Assembly (NCBI GenBank): GCA_012729355.1
Contig: JAAYDG010000027.1
Location: 1 to 41,461, forward strand
Length of the DNA stretch: 41,461 bases
Origin: Clostridiales bacterium
GTDB lineage: Bacteria > Bacillota > Clostridia > Peptostreptococcales > Anaerovoracaceae
Direction: 5' to 3'
The position numbers and the translations under genes were made by a program. Shown here in pieces: positions 27,326 to 38,025 of the stretch (the first letter of the stretch is position 1; each line of letters begins with the position of its first letter). The notes beneath the pieces are model-generated. The model searched no databases, was not told the origin of the DNA, and saw nothing but the letters and a program-made list of their open reading frames with translations.

Positions 27326-29263
27326 TTATTCTTCCGCTTCGGCCTTGTGTGCGGCAATGATCTTTTCCGCCAGGTTGCCGGGCACTTCCTCATAGCGTTC
27401 AAAATTCATGGTGAAGTTTCCTCTGGCCTGGGTCATGGACCGCAGGGAGATGGAATAGTCGAATACTTCCGACTGGGGTGCTTCTGCGATCAGTTTCTGG
27501 AGGCCGCCTCTCTGGGGTTCCATCCCCAGGATCTTGCCCCGGCGTTTGTTCATGTCGCCCATCACATCGCCGGTGTACTCGTCCGGAACTAGGATTTCCA
27601 TGTGCATGACAGGCTCCAGCAAGCAGGGTTTTGCCTCCACGATCCCCTTCTTAAACGCCAGCGATGCGGCAATTTTAAAGGATATTTCGTTGGAATCCAC
27701 ATCGTGGTAGGATCCGTCGTGGAGAACCGCTTTGATGTTCACGACTTTACAGCCGGCCAGCGGACCTTTGTCCAGACTCTCCCGCAGACCTTTCTCAACG
27801 GCAGGCACATAATTCTTGGGAACGGAACCGCCGAACAATTCTTCCCCGAATTCAAATTCTTCCGCAGAAGGCCCGAAGCGGATCCACACGTCGCCGTACT
27901 GACCTGCGCCGCCGGATTGTTTTTTGTGCTTTCCCTGAACATCCGACGTTCCCTTGATCGTTTCCCGGTAAGCCACCTTTTGGGGAACCGTGGTCACGTC
28001 CACGCCGAATTTTTCCTTCAGCTTGGCCATGATGATGTTCATCTGGATGTCGCCCTGGCCGCCGATGAGCATCTGGTGGGTCTCCACGTTCCGCTCCACG
28101 ATGAAAGACGGATCTTCTTCCATCAGCTTTTTCAGCCCGGTTCCCACTTTTTCGTCGTCGCCCTTGGATTTGGGCTCGATGGCGATGTAGTGCGTGGGTT
28201 GCGGGAATTCAACGGTGGGATACTCCACGACTTTGCCTTTTTCGCTGAGTGTATCCCCGGTTTGCGTATATTGGAGTTTGGCGATGGCTACGATATCGCC
28301 GAAAGACGCCTCGGGACAGTCGCCCTGATTCTTGCCGCGCAGGAAGAACATGGCGCCTAATTTTTCCGCTTTTTCGGCTTTGCCGTTATAGATCTCCTGG
28401 CCCGGAATCAGCCTGCCGGTAATGACTTTCGCCAGGGAGATCTTTCCGAGGAAGGGATCGGCGATGGTCTTGAACACAAAGGCGGAAGGATCACCGTCTC
28501 CGCAGGTGATTTCCAGATCTTCTCCGCTGTCGTTCTTGGCCGGATAGGGTGGATGATCCGTAGGTCTGGGCGCAAATTTGACGAGAGAATCCAGAATCTC
28601 TTTGATCCCTTCTCCTTTGAGGGCGCTGCACACCATGATGGGCGCGATGCTGCCCGAGGCGATGCCGGCCAGGAGGCCTTTATTGAATTCTTCGTCCGTA
28701 AAAGCCTGCCCGTCGAAATACTTCTCCATCAGTCCTTCGTCGGTTTCGGCAACGGCTTCGTTCACGGCTTCCCGGTCATTCAGAGAAACGGCCGCCGTGC
28801 CGAATTTTTCTTTGATAGCCGCCACGGTCGCATCCACGTCCACATTTTCTTTGTCCGTCTTGCTGATGATAAAAAATCGCGGCATGCTGAATTGTTCACA
28901 GGAGTTCCATGCCTTTTCGGTCCCGACCTGCAAACCGGAGGAGGCATCTACAAAAATCGCGGCTGCTTCAACGGCTCTCATGGCCGAGTTCACCTCACCG
29001 ACGAAATCGAAAAAACCCGGCGTATCCATGAAATTGATCTTAACCTTGTTATACTCTACCGGCACGATCGATGCACTGATGGAATATCCTTTTTCGATCT
29101 CCATCTTGTCAAAGTCGGCTACGGTGTTTCCGTCCTCAACTCTCCCAAGTCGATTGATGACTCCGGTTGCAAGAAGTGCAGCTTCGAGAAATGTGGTCTT
29201 CCCGCATCCGCCATGTCCTACAAGCGCAATGTTTCTGATGCTTTCACTTGTATAGCCTTTCAT
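27326..29263 (-). CDS. Elongation factor G-like GTPase (EF-G paralogue)
   Basis: IALVGHGGCGKTTFLEAALLATG, NFMDTPGFFDFVGEV, ISKTDKENVD, EF-G domains II-V; atypical P-loop and NKxD element. Confidence 0.9.
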   Translation of the reverse strand: MKGYTSESIRNIALVGHGGCGKTTFLEAALLATGVINRLGRVEDGNTVADFDKMEIEKGYSISASIVPVEYNKVKINFMDTPGFFDFVGEVNSAMRAVEAAAIFVDASSGLQVGTEKAWNSCEQFSMPRFFIISKTDKENVDVDATVAAIKEKFGTAAVSLNDREAVNEAVAETDEGLMEKYFDGQAFTDEEFNKGLLAGIASGSIAPIMVCSALKGEGIKEILDSLVKFAPRPTDHPPYPAKNDSGEDLEITCGDGDPSAFVFKTIADPFLGKISLAKVITGRLIPGQEIYNGKAEKAEKLGAMFFLRGKNQGDCPEASFGDIVAIAKLQYTQTGDTLSEKGKVVEYPTVEFPQPTHYIAIEPKSKGDDEKVGTGLKKLMEEDPSFIVERNVETHQMLIGGQGDIQMNIIMAKLKEKFGVDVTTVPQKVAYRETIKGTSDVQGKHKKQSGGAGQYGDVWIRFGPSAEEFEFGEELFGGSVPKNYVPAVEKGLRESLDKGPLAGCKVVNIKAVLHDGSYHDVDSNEISFKIAASLAFKKGIVEAKPCLLEPVMHMEILVPDEYTGDVMGDMNKRRGKILGMEPQRGGLQKLIAEAPQSEVFDYSISLRSMTQARGNFTMNFERYEEVPGNLAEKIIAAHKAEAEE

Positions 29264-29304
29264 ATTCTACGCGTCCTCCTACTTTTTTTTATGGCAACAG
29301 ATAA

Positions 29305-29334
29305 AGTATATCACAAGGCTCCCGATCGGGTAAA
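29305..29334 (-). promoter_or_regulatory. Putative promoter for the EF-G-like gene
   Basis: Minus strand TTTACC - 18 nt - TATACT between asnS and the EF-G-like gene. Confidence 0.5.
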
Positions 29335-29336
29335 GG

Positions 29337-30734
29337 TTAAAATTCAGCCGTTCTGGGCGTCCGGGGGAACGGGATCACATCCCGGATGTTGGACATGCCC
29401 GTCAGGTACATGATCAGACGTTCAAAGCCCAGTCCGAAACCGGAGTGCTTGACGCCGCCGTACTTGCGAAGCTCAAGATACCACCAGTAATCCTTTTGTT
29501 CCAGACCGTTGGCCAGAATTTTTTCCAGCAGCACATCGTGACGCTCTTCGCGCTGGCTTCCGCCCACGATCTCTCCGATCCCCGGCACCAGCAGATCGCA
29601 GGCTGCCACGGTCTTTCCGTCTTCGTTCAGCCGCATGTAAAACGCCTTGATTTCCTTGGGATAGTCGGTGACGAACACAGGTTTTTGGAACACTTCTTCC
29701 GTCAGATAGCGCTCGTGCTCCGACTGGAGATCGATGCCCCACCGGTCCACGAGAAATTGGAATTCCTTGCCGGAGCGCTGCAGAAGCGCCACAGCCTCTG
29801 TATAGGTAACGTGGCCGAATTCCGAATGTACGATGTGGTGGAGCCGGTCCAGCAGACCCTTTTGGACAAACGCATCAAAGAAGGCCATCTCTTCGGGCGC
29901 GTGTTCCAGCGTATAGGAAATGATGTATTTGACCATATCCTCGATGAGGCGCATGTTGTCGCCCAGATCCGCAAAAGCGATCTCCGGCTCGATCATCCAG
30001 AATTCCGACGCATGGCGCGCGGTATTGGAATTCTCTGCGCGGAACGTAGGTCCGAAAGTATAGGTATTCTTAAAGGCCAGAGCAAAAATTTCCGCTTCCA
30101 GTTGACCGCTTACCGTCAAATTCGCGGATTTTCCGAAGAAATCCTGCTCGAAATCCACAGTGCCGTCGGGCTTATGGGGCACATCCTTTAGATCCAGAGT
30201 CGTAACCTGAAACATCTCGCCCGCCCCCTCGGCATCGCTGCCGGTGATGATGGGCGGATGGGCGTAGATAAAATTCCGCTCCTGGAAGAACTTATGAACG
30301 GCGTAAGCTGCGATGGAGCGCACGCGAAACACTGCGCTGAACAGGTTGGTACGGGGGCGCAAATGCCCTTGCTCCCGGAGAAATTCAAGACTGTGGCGCT
30401 TTTTCTGCAACGGGTAATCCGCATCGGAGGGCGCTTCCAGCACAACGGAGGATGCCTTGATTTCAAAAGGCTGCCTGGCATCCGGCGTCAGGACCAACTG
30501 TCCGGTCACCACCAGCGCCGAAGAGATGGGATAGCGGGATACTTCGGAGAAGTTTCCCAGATTTTCCTCTTCGTAGACGATTTGCACGGACTTGAAGAAC
30601 GTCCCGTCGTTCAGCTCGATAAACCCGAATTTATTGGAATTCCGATTCGTGCGGATCCAGCCGGCCACGGTCACGTCTCTGCCGGCGAACTCCTCCGTGG
30701 ATCTGTATAATGCTCTGATGTCTGTGTGTTTCAT
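29337..30734 (-). CDS. asnS: Asparaginyl-tRNA synthetase
   Basis: [36 protein letters not shown]; class II motifs; [33 protein letters not shown]-terminus. Confidence 0.96.
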   Translation of the reverse strand: MKHTDIRALYRSTEEFAGRDVTVAGWIRTNRNSNKFGFIELNDGTFFKSVQIVYEEENLGNFSEVSRYPISSALVVTGQLVLTPDARQPFEIKASSVVLEAPSDADYPLQKKRHSLEFLREQGHLRPRTNLFSAVFRVRSIAAYAVHKFFQERNFIYAHPPIITGSDAEGAGEMFQVTTLDLKDVPHKPDGTVDFEQDFFGKSANLTVSGQLEAEIFALAFKNTYTFGPTFRAENSNTARHASEFWMIEPEIAFADLGDNMRLIEDMVKYIISYTLEHAPEEMAFFDAFVQKGLLDRLHHIVHSEFGHVTYTEAVALLQRSGKEFQFLVDRWGIDLQSEHERYLTEEVFQKPVFVTDYPKEIKAFYMRLNEDGKTVAACDLLVPGIGEIVGGSQREERHDVLLEKILANGLEQKDYWWYLELRKYGGVKHSGFGLGFERLIMYLTGMSNIRDVIPFPRTPRTAEF

Positions 30735-30756
30735 ATCCTTACCTCCCGAAGGGGAC

Positions 30757-32295
30757 CTACAGTGGCTTCATGGTGGGGAAGAGAATGATATCCCGGATGC
30801 TGGGCGCATCGGTGATCAGCATGATCACCCGGTCGATGCCGATGCCCAGTCCGCCGGTGGGCGGAAGGCCCACTTCCAGCGCATAGACAAAGTCTTCGTC
30901 CATGGGATGCGCTTCCTCGTCCTCGCCGGTATCCAGTTGTGCCTGCTGCACGCGGAACCGTTCCAGTTGATCGATGGGGTCGTTGAGTTCGGAAAAAGCG
31001 TTGGCGATCTCCCATCCGTTGATATAGGCTTCAAAGCGGCGGGTGATCCTGGGATCCCGCGGGTCCCGCTTGGAGAGCGGAGAAACCTCGATGGGATGTC
31101 CGGTCACGAAGATCGGTCCGTCCAGAAATCCGGGCGCGTCCTCGCAGAACATCTCGAACATCTCCGCCAGGATCTTTCCTCTGGGAAGACCGTCCACATC
31201 TTCGGCCTCCATACCGGCTCCGACGGCAGCGTCCCGGGCTTGCGCGTCGGTCTCGATGAGGGAAAAATCCACACCGGTGATCTCCCGCACCGCGTCACCC
31301 ATGTCGATGACCTTCCAGGGCGGCGTCAGATCGAATTCTTTCCCCTGATAGGTGATTTTCATCGTGCCGTTGGCCGCCATGGCCGCCTGGGCAACCACCT
31401 GTTCCGTCACGTCCATCACCGCTTCCATATCCGCATACGCCATATAGCATTCCATGCTGGTGAATTCCGGGTTGTGGTTTCGGTCCATGCCTTCGTTCCG
31501 GAACATTTTGCCCATTTCGTACACCCGGTCCAAGCCTCCCACGATCAGTCTTTTTAAATACAGCTCGTTGGAGATCCGAAGCTTCATGTCCAGATCCAGG
31601 GTGTTGTGGTGCGTGGAAAAAGGCCGGGCATTGGCGCCGCCGGCAACGACGGTCAGAATCGGCGTATCCACTTCCAGATACCCGTACTCCTCCTCCAGGA
31701 CCCGCTTGATCTCATGGATGATCATAGTTCGCTTGCGGAACATGTCCCGCACGTCGGGATTGACGATGAGATCCACGTAGCGCTGTCGATAGCGCTGGTC
31801 CTGATCCTTGAGCCCTTTCCATTTGTCGGGAAGCGGCGTCAGGGATTTGGACAGAAGACACAGGGATTCCACCCGGACGGAGATCTCCCCGTGGCGGGTC
31901 CGGAACACTTCGCCGGTGACCCCCACGATATCGCCCAGATCGTACGTCAGAAAGATCTCGTACTCTTCGGAACCCAGGGCGTCCTGCCGTACGTAGCACT
32001 GGATCCGATCCTGTTTATCCTGAATGTCGATGAAAGAAGCCTTGCCCATCTGCCGTTTGGCCATGATGCGGCCGGCCATGGAGACCTGTTTTCCTTCCAT
32101 GGCTTCAAAATGCTCTTTGATGTCTCCGCTCCAGGCGTTCACGTCCCATTTTTCGATCAAAAACGGATTCCGGCCCATGGCCTGCAACCGGGCCAGCTTC
32201 TCCCTGCGGATCTGCTGCTGTTCGCCCAGATCTTCTTCCCGGAGAGACTCTTCCTGGAGAGGATCCTGTCCGTCTCTTCTTTCTTCTTCGCTCAT
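30757..32295 (-). CDS. lysS: Lysyl-tRNA synthetase (class II)
   Basis: [80 protein letters not shown]. Confidence 0.97.
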   Translation of the reverse strand: MSEEERRDGQDPLQEESLREEDLGEQQQIRREKLARLQAMGRNPFLIEKWDVNAWSGDIKEHFEAMEGKQVSMAGRIMAKRQMGKASFIDIQDKQDRIQCYVRQDALGSEEYEIFLTYDLGDIVGVTGEVFRTRHGEISVRVESLCLLSKSLTPLPDKWKGLKDQDQRYRQRYVDLIVNPDVRDMFRKRTMIIHEIKRVLEEEYGYLEVDTPILTVVAGGANARPFSTHHNTLDLDMKLRISNELYLKRLIVGGLDRVYEMGKMFRNEGMDRNHNPEFTSMECYMAYADMEAVMDVTEQVVAQAAMAANGTMKITYQGKEFDLTPPWKVIDMGDAVREITGVDFSLIETDAQARDAAVGAGMEAEDVDGLPRGKILAEMFEMFCEDAPGFLDGPIFVTGHPIEVSPLSKRDPRDPRITRRFEAYINGWEIANAFSELNDPIDQLERFRVQQAQLDTGEDEEAHPMDEDFVYALEVGLPPTGGLGIGIDRVIMLITDAPSIRDIILFPTMKPL

Positions 32296-32322
32296 TGCGG
32301 TCTTCCTTTCGGTTTCTCGAAC

Positions 32323-32802
32323 CTACGCTTTCCGGATCTTTAATACTTCCAGCGACAGCATTCCCATCTCTGTCTGTATGTCTACCACTTCGCCGGCCAT
32401 TTTCCCCAGGAGCGCCTTGCCTACAGGAGATTCGTTGGAGATTTTTCCGGCAAAGGGGTCGGCTTCCGTGGCGCCCACGATCACGTATTCGAACTGATCC
32501 TTTGTGTGACGGTCCTTCAGCAGAACATGGAGCCCCAGATTCACGTGGTCCCCGGTCAGTTCGTCTTCGCTGATGATCCTGCCTTTTCTCATCATGTTCT
32601 CCAGTTTCACGATGCGGTCCTCCAGTTCTGCCTGTTCGTTTTTCGCAGAATCGTACTCCGCATTTTCGGAAATGTCGCCGTAGGAGATCGCCTCTTTGAT
32701 GCGTTCTGCCACTTCGCTTCTTCTCACGGAGACTAAATACTCGTGTTCCTTGACGATTTTGTCATACCCTTCGCGGGTCATCAAAATTTGATCACTGTTC
32801 AT
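32323..32802 (-). CDS. greA: Transcription elongation factor GreA
   Basis: MNSDQILMTREGYDKIVKEHEYLVSVRRSEVAERIKEAISYGDISENAEYDSAKNEQAELEDRI; FAGKISNESPVGKALLGK. Confidence 0.96.
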   Translation of the reverse strand: MNSDQILMTREGYDKIVKEHEYLVSVRRSEVAERIKEAISYGDISENAEYDSAKNEQAELEDRIVKLENMMRKGRIISEDELTGDHVNLGLHVLLKDRHTKDQFEYVIVGATEADPFAGKISNESPVGKALLGKMAGEVVDIQTEMGMLSLEVLKIRKA

Positions 32803-32833
32803 TGTGCAAACCTCTCTTAAATCATTGATGTGT

Positions 32834-33823
32834 TTATTCCAAACGGCCGGACGATGTGCCCAGCCGACATACGATCTCCTGCAGCTGTTCTGTTGTGACG
32901 GCGCTGTTGGCGGTCCTTCGGAAAGCGGCGGCTCCGGGCAGTCCCTTGACATACCAGCCCACGTGCTTTCGCATTTCCCGCACAGCGGCGTATTCCCCTT
33001 TCGCTTCGACGGCCAAATGCAAATGCCGCAGCATCATGCAACGGATCTCTTCCGGTGAAGGCTTCGGGGGAAGAGGTCTTCCTTCCCATAGCGCACGGAT
33101 CTCCCGGAAGATCCAGGGGTTCCCCAATGCGCCTCGGGCGATCATCACGCCGTCGCAGCCGGTATGTTCCATCATGCGGATCGCCCCTTCGGCGGAAAAC
33201 ACGTCGCCGTTCCCGATCACCGGCACGCGCAGCGTCTTTTTGATCCGGGCGATCTTGTCCCAGTCGGCTTTGCCCGAATAGTATTGCTCCCGAGTCCTTC
33301 CGTGCACGGTGACCGCAGCGCAGCCGGCAGCTTCCATTTCGGCCGCGAATCCGCAACAGTCGAAGGGTTCGTCGGAGAATCCCACGCGCATCTTGACGGT
33401 CACGGGCTTTTCCGCGTTTTCCGCGGCAGCCCGGACACAGGCTGCCGCCAGCGCGGGATCTCGGAGCAACGCAGCTCCTTCTCCGTTTTTGACCACCTTG
33501 GGAACAGGGCAGCCCATATTGATGTCCAGCAATACGTTGGGCCGGTCGCGAAGCTGACGGGCGGCGCGGGCTATGAGCCCCGGTTCAGATCCGAAGATCT
33601 GGATGCCCACCGGCCCTTCTTCGGAGCCGATGGCCAGCAGCATCTCTGTGTTTTTACTCTTGTAATATAGCCCTTTTACACTGACCATCTCCGTATAGGT
33701 CAGTCCCGCACCTTGTTCCCGGCAGAGGAGCCGGAAGGGTCCGTCGGTGATGCCGGCCAGCGGGGCCAGTATAAAGGGGAATTCCAGCGGGAATCCGCCG
33801 ATGCTACAGATTGGATCCCGCAT
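32834..33823 (-). CDS. dusB: tRNA-dihydrouridine synthase
   Basis: LAPLAGITDGPFRLLCREQGAGLTYTEMVSVKGL, DINMGCPVPKVVKNGEGAALL, VTVHGRTREQYYSGKADW, VIGNGDVFS. Confidence 0.96.
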   Translation of the reverse strand: MRDPICSIGGFPLEFPFILAPLAGITDGPFRLLCREQGAGLTYTEMVSVKGLYYKSKNTEMLLAIGSEEGPVGIQIFGSEPGLIARAARQLRDRPNVLLDINMGCPVPKVVKNGEGAALLRDPALAAACVRAAAENAEKPVTVKMRVGFSDEPFDCCGFAAEMEAAGCAAVTVHGRTREQYYSGKADWDKIARIKKTLRVPVIGNGDVFSAEGAIRMMEHTGCDGVMIARGALGNPWIFREIRALWEGRPLPPKPSPEEIRCMMLRHLHLAVEAKGEYAAVREMRKHVGWYVKGLPGAAAFRRTANSAVTTEQLQEIVCRLGTSSGRLE

Positions 33824-34637
33824 CTGCTTCGCGCTTCTTCTTTATCGCTTTCCTGGGACGGTTCTTCTCGTAGATCAATTCCAGTCCCGTCAGCGTCAGC
33901 AGCTTGTCTACGTGATCGATGCAGTCCACTCCCGAATCGATGAGCGTGGCCAGGCCGCCGGTTGCCACCACGGTAACGGGTTTGTCGCTCTTTGTGTATG
34001 CACGGAGCTCCTGCTTCATCATGTTGATGATGTGCTCCACCATGCCCATATTTCCGTATACCACGCCGGCCTGGATCCCTTCACTGGTGTTGCGGCAGAG
34101 CACATGCCCCGGCGCTTCCAGGTCCACGCGAGGCAGTTTGGCTGTTTTTTCGAAGAGGGCGTCGGCAGAGATTTTGACGCCCGGGGCGATCACGCCGCCC
34201 AGGTATTCCGCTTTTTCACTGACGGCGCAAAACGTGGTGGCCGTGCCGAAGTCCACAACGATCAGCGGCGGCTGATACAGATGCAGCGCCGCTACGGCGT
34301 TCACGATCCGGTCGGCGCCCAGAAGTTTGGGATTGTCATACTTGACCACCAGACCGGTCTTGATGCCGGGGCCTACGACGATGGGTCTCGTGTGGAAGTA
34401 TTTCAGCGACAAATGCTGCAGCGTATAGATGATCGGAGGCACCACCGTGGAGATGATCACTTCGTCGATGTCCCGAATAGACAGCCCTTCGTATGCGAAA
34501 AGCTGGTGGATGATCATACCGTATTCGTCGGCGCTCTTGTTCTTGTCGGTTTCCATCCGCCAGTTCTGCAAGAGTTCCCGTTCTTGGTAAACGCCCAGTA
34601 CGATATTGGTGTTGCCCACGTCAAATGCAAGTAGCAT
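33804..34637 (-). CDS. coaX: Type III pantothenate kinase
   Basis: MLLAFDVGNTNIVLGVYQERELLQNWRMETD, GPGIKTGL, GADRIVNAVAAL, VDFGTATTFCAVS. Confidence 0.96.
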   Translation of the reverse strand: MLLAFDVGNTNIVLGVYQERELLQNWRMETDKNKSADEYGMIIHQLFAYEGLSIRDIDEVIISTVVPPIIYTLQHLSLKYFHTRPIVVGPGIKTGLVVKYDNPKLLGADRIVNAVAALHLYQPPLIVVDFGTATTFCAVSEKAEYLGGVIAPGVKISADALFEKTAKLPRVDLEAPGHVLCRNTSEGIQAGVVYGNMGMVEHIINMMKQELRAYTKSDKPVTVVATGGLATLIDSGVDCIDHVDKLLTLTGLELIYEKNRPRKAIKKKREADAGSNL

Positions 34638-34655
34638 GCTGTTGATCTCCTGTGT

Positions 34656-35825
34656 TTAAAATGAACGGACTTCTTTTTCGATCCGCGCCACGGCCAAGGC
34701 CATCATCAGGCCCGGCACGATGGTATTTCCGGTGATATCCACACCCAGGATATCCTTGATGCGCTTCAGCCGATACTGGACCGTGTTGGCGTGGATTTCC
34801 ATCAGTCTGGCTGTCTTGGCGGTGGAAAGTCCTGCGTCCAGTACAAACGTCTCCAGTGTTTCCATCAGTTGCTTTCCCTTGGTATCCTTGGGATTTTTGA
34901 ACGGTTTGATCAGCTCCAGATAGTTTCTCTTGACCGAGCCGCCCTTGATACAGATGTTGACGCAATTGCTGGCCAGGGCCAGTTCGTACTTGGAAAACGA
35001 ATGCTTGTGGGGAAAGATCAGTTGGATGAAAGCTTCGGTCTCGTTGATGATCTGGAATGCGTTGCACATGCCTTCCACCCCTTCCAGACCGGAAACGTGG
35101 AATGTTTTATCCGCGCCGGCTTCGAACATCTGTCGCGCCAATCCCTTCCATTCCGGCTCTCCGTACTCCTTCGCTTCGGGGGAGTCCAGCAGGATGCCTG
35201 CGATCTCGTCCCCTTCGGTCACTTTGATGGTCCGGATATCGAATTCCGTTTCAAAAGCGGCCAGCTTTTTCAATCCCTCTTCTTTTTGCACCCCGGGGAC
35301 GAAAAAGACGCCTTTGCACATGTCTCCCGTCAGGTCCAGCTCCTGCATCAGCGCATAAGCCAGGCTCCGGTTGCCCCGCCGCAGGGCGCGGATGAATTCC
35401 GCTGTGATGTCGCGCTCCGGCGTGTAATTCCACATGCCCATGGCCAGCTCGATGATCTCGGCCAGCTTCACGATCTCATCCTGCGTATAGTTGACGTCGT
35501 TGTCCACCAGCATCAGATAGTACTTGACGCCGCTGAGGGTGACCGGTCCCCAGTACGTGGAAAGGCCTTTGAAATCCAGCCGGGTGTTTTTCGTGTTTTT
35601 GTCGATGTCCTGCTCGATGCCCATCCGAACCACGTCTTCGATGGAGACCGTGTGTCGGGTTTCTACCGAAAAAACAGTGTTGAAATCGCCGGAAAAGAGC
35701 ACCACCTGGAAATTGTTGTTGATGGCGGCTTCCCGGATGGCAACAGGAAAACTGCTGTACTTTTCAAAGTTCAGCAAGTGGTAGATACTGTTGTTGATGA
35801 GACTGTTGGAAAAGGTCTCCGTCAT
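34656..35825 (-). CDS. PucR/CdaR-type helix-turn-helix regulator
   Basis: C-terminal LMETLETFVLDAGLSTAKTARLMEIHANTVQYRLKRIKDILGVDITG (HTH_30); 4-nt overlap with the ftsH stop. Confidence 0.85.
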   Translation of the reverse strand: MTETFSNSLINNSIYHLLNFEKYSSFPVAIREAAINNNFQVVLFSGDFNTVFSVETRHTVSIEDVVRMGIEQDIDKNTKNTRLDFKGLSTYWGPVTLSGVKYYLMLVDNDVNYTQDEIVKLAEIIELAMGMWNYTPERDITAEFIRALRRGNRSLAYALMQELDLTGDMCKGVFFVPGVQKEEGLKKLAAFETEFDIRTIKVTEGDEIAGILLDSPEAKEYGEPEWKGLARQMFEAGADKTFHVSGLEGVEGMCNAFQIINETEAFIQLIFPHKHSFSKYELALASNCVNICIKGGSVKRNYLELIKPFKNPKDTKGKQLMETLETFVLDAGLSTAKTARLMEIHANTVQYRLKRIKDILGVDITGNTIVPGLMMALAVARIEKEVRSF

Positions 35826-37930
35826 GATTCGTCTTTTGTCTCCTTCGCTTCAGCGTTCTCGGTTTCCTGCTTGTCCCGGAGTTTGGAAAGATCTTTGAAC
35901 ACCATGCGTCCGTCCTTGTCCATCACAGCAACGCGCTTGCCTTTGTCCAGATGTCTGCGAAGCTGATCTTCCGCAGCTTTCCGTTCCGCTTCTTCGGCGG
36001 CGGCACGCTTTTCCGCTTCCAGTTGATTGGCTTCTTCTTTTGCCTTGGCCTGCTCCAGACTGTCCTGCCGGATCTCTTCCAGCGTTTTTTCGTCCTTGAA
36101 CAGCTGCTCGAACTGTGTTCCGTCGATGGTTTCCAGCTCCAGAAGCGCCTCTGCGATCCGATTCAGCTGATCCATGTGCTCTGTCAGGATCTCTTCGGTC
36201 CGCGTGAACGCTGTCTCCATGATCAGTTTGATCTCCTTGTCGATCTCGGAGGCCAGACTTTCGGAAAAGTTTTTGCGGGATGTGAAATCGCGGCCCAGGA
36301 ATACCTCGTCGGATTCGCTGTAGTTGATGGGGCCGATCTTGTCGCTCATGCCGTACTTGGTGATCATGTTTCGGGCGATGGTCGTGGCCCGCTCCAGATC
36401 GTTGCTGGCACCGGTGCTGATATCCTTGAGCACCAGTTTTTCGGCCACCCGTCCGCCCAGAAGATGCATGATCTGCTGTTCCATGTCGGTCTTGGTCATA
36501 TAGTATTTATCTTCTTTGGGCAGCGTCATGGTGAATCCGCCCGCTCTGCCCCGGGGCATGATCGTCACCTGATGAACCGGATCTGCGTTGGGGAGCGCTC
36601 TTGCCACCACTGCGTGGCCGGCTTCGTGATACGCCGTAAGCTTCTTCTCCGCATCGCTGATCACTCTGCTCTTCTTTTGCGGGCCTGCGATCACGCGTGT
36701 GACGGCTTCCTCCAAATCGTCCATGTGGATCTGACTCCCGTTTCTCCGGGCGGCCAGCAGCGCCGCTTCGTTCATCATGTTTTCGATGTCCGCCGGCGTA
36801 AAGCCCGGTGTTCGCCTGGCCAGCACCTTCATGTCGATGGATTTGTCCAGGGGTTTGTTCTTCGAATGTACTTTAAAGATCGCCTCGCGGCCCTTGATAT
36901 CGGGGATGCCGATGGCGACTTCCCGGTCGAAACGGCCGGGTCGTAAAATGGCCGGATCCAGCACGTCGGGTCGGTTGGTGGCGGCCAGAATGATGATTCC
37001 TTCGTTGACGCCGAAGCCGTCCATTTCCACCAGCAGCTGATTGAGGGTCTGTTCTCTTTCGTCGTTGCCGCCGCCGATGCCGGCGCCTCTCCGCCGACCC
37101 ACTGCGTCGATCTCGTCGATAAAGATGATGCAGGGTGCATTCTTCTTGGCTTCCGTAAAGAGGTCCCGCACCCGGGAGGCACCCACACCCACGAACATTT
37201 CCACGAAATCCGATCCGCTGATGGAGAAGAACGGCACGCCGGCCTCGCCGGCCACTGCTTTGGAAATATACGTCTTACCCGTGCCCGGAGGCCCTACCAA
37301 AAGCACGCCCTTGGGGATCCGTGCGCCCAATTGGATATATTTTTTCGGATTCCGCAGGAAGTCCACGAGTTCTTCCAGCTCGGCCTTCTCCTCGTCCAGT
37401 CCCGCCACGTCGGCAAAGGTGATCTTTTTCATGTCGCCGTCTTTGAGCATGTGCGCTCGGTTCTTTCCGAAGTTCATCACGTTTTTGTTGCCGCCGCCGG
37501 CGCCGCCGGCACCCATAAAGCTGGTCCAGAAAAAGATCATCACGCCGATGAGCAGCAGCGTGGGCAGCCAACTGAGCCACGCTGAGGCCGAAGACGGCTT
37601 GACGCTCTCAACGACAAGACCGCTGCCGGACTGGGGAATGATATAAACCCGGCTCACCGTCTCCATGTCGTATACGGTGGGCGCATAGGCGATGAACAGC
37701 GTCCCGTCCCGAAGTTCTCCTTCGTAGCGACGAGCGCTTTCGGTGATTGTAAGGCTCTTGACCTGCTCTTTCTCCAGGTAAGAGACGAATTCCGAAAATT
37801 CGATATTCTCGATCGTTTCCTGTCTGCTGATCGCAGAATCCTGATAAAACCAAGCAACAGCCAGCACGACGGCAAAGATCAGAAAGTAGATCCCCACCCC
37901 CCGCACTGCATTTTTCTTTTTATTGTTCAA
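35822..37930 (-). CDS. ftsH: ATP-dependent zinc metalloprotease FtsH
   Basis: [57 protein letters not shown] zinc motif; TTG start after GGAGGAG. Confidence 0.98.
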   Translation of the reverse strand: MNNKKKNAVRGVGIYFLIFAVVLAVAWFYQDSAISRQETIENIEFSEFVSYLEKEQVKSLTITESARRYEGELRDGTLFIAYAPTVYDMETVSRVYIIPQSGSGLVVESVKPSSASAWLSWLPTLLLIGVMIFFWTSFMGAGGAGGGNKNVMNFGKNRAHMLKDGDMKKITFADVAGLDEEKAELEELVDFLRNPKKYIQLGARIPKGVLLVGPPGTGKTYISKAVAGEAGVPFFSISGSDFVEMFVGVGASRVRDLFTEAKKNAPCIIFIDEIDAVGRRRGAGIGGGNDEREQTLNQLLVEMDGFGVNEGIIILAATNRPDVLDPAILRPGRFDREVAIGIPDIKGREAIFKVHSKNKPLDKSIDMKVLARRTPGFTPADIENMMNEAALLAARRNGSQIHMDDLEEAVTRVIAGPQKKSRVISDAEKKLTAYHEAGHAVVARALPNADPVHQVTIMPRGRAGGFTMTLPKEDKYYMTKTDMEQQIMHLLGGRVAEKLVLKDISTGASNDLERATTIARNMITKYGMSDKIGPINYSESDEVFLGRDFTSRKNFSESLASEIDKEIKLIMETAFTRTEEILTEHMDQLNRIAEALLELETIDGTQFEQLFKDEKTLEEIRQDSLEQAKAKEEANQLEAEKRAAAEEAERKAAEDQLRRHLDKGKRVAVMDKDGRMVFKDLSKLRDKQETENAEAKETKDES

Positions 37931-37996
37931 TGATTATACTCCTCCGTATCTTCAGGATCCTCTTCGTCCCAAACCCTATTTGTGCAAAGACACAAC

Positions 37997-38025
37997 ATTT
38001 TAGCATATTCTTTCGTGTATTTCAA
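37997..38025 (-). promoter_or_regulatory. ftsH promoter overlapping the 3' end of tilS
   Basis: Minus strand TTGAAA - 17 nt - TAAAAT with TGC extended -10. Confidence 0.75.

Noticed and set aside
30735-30756. Possible T-box leaders upstream of asnS, lysS, proS or cysS
   Set aside because: Upstream gaps are only about 0-55 nt and contain no T-box consensus or specifier architecture.
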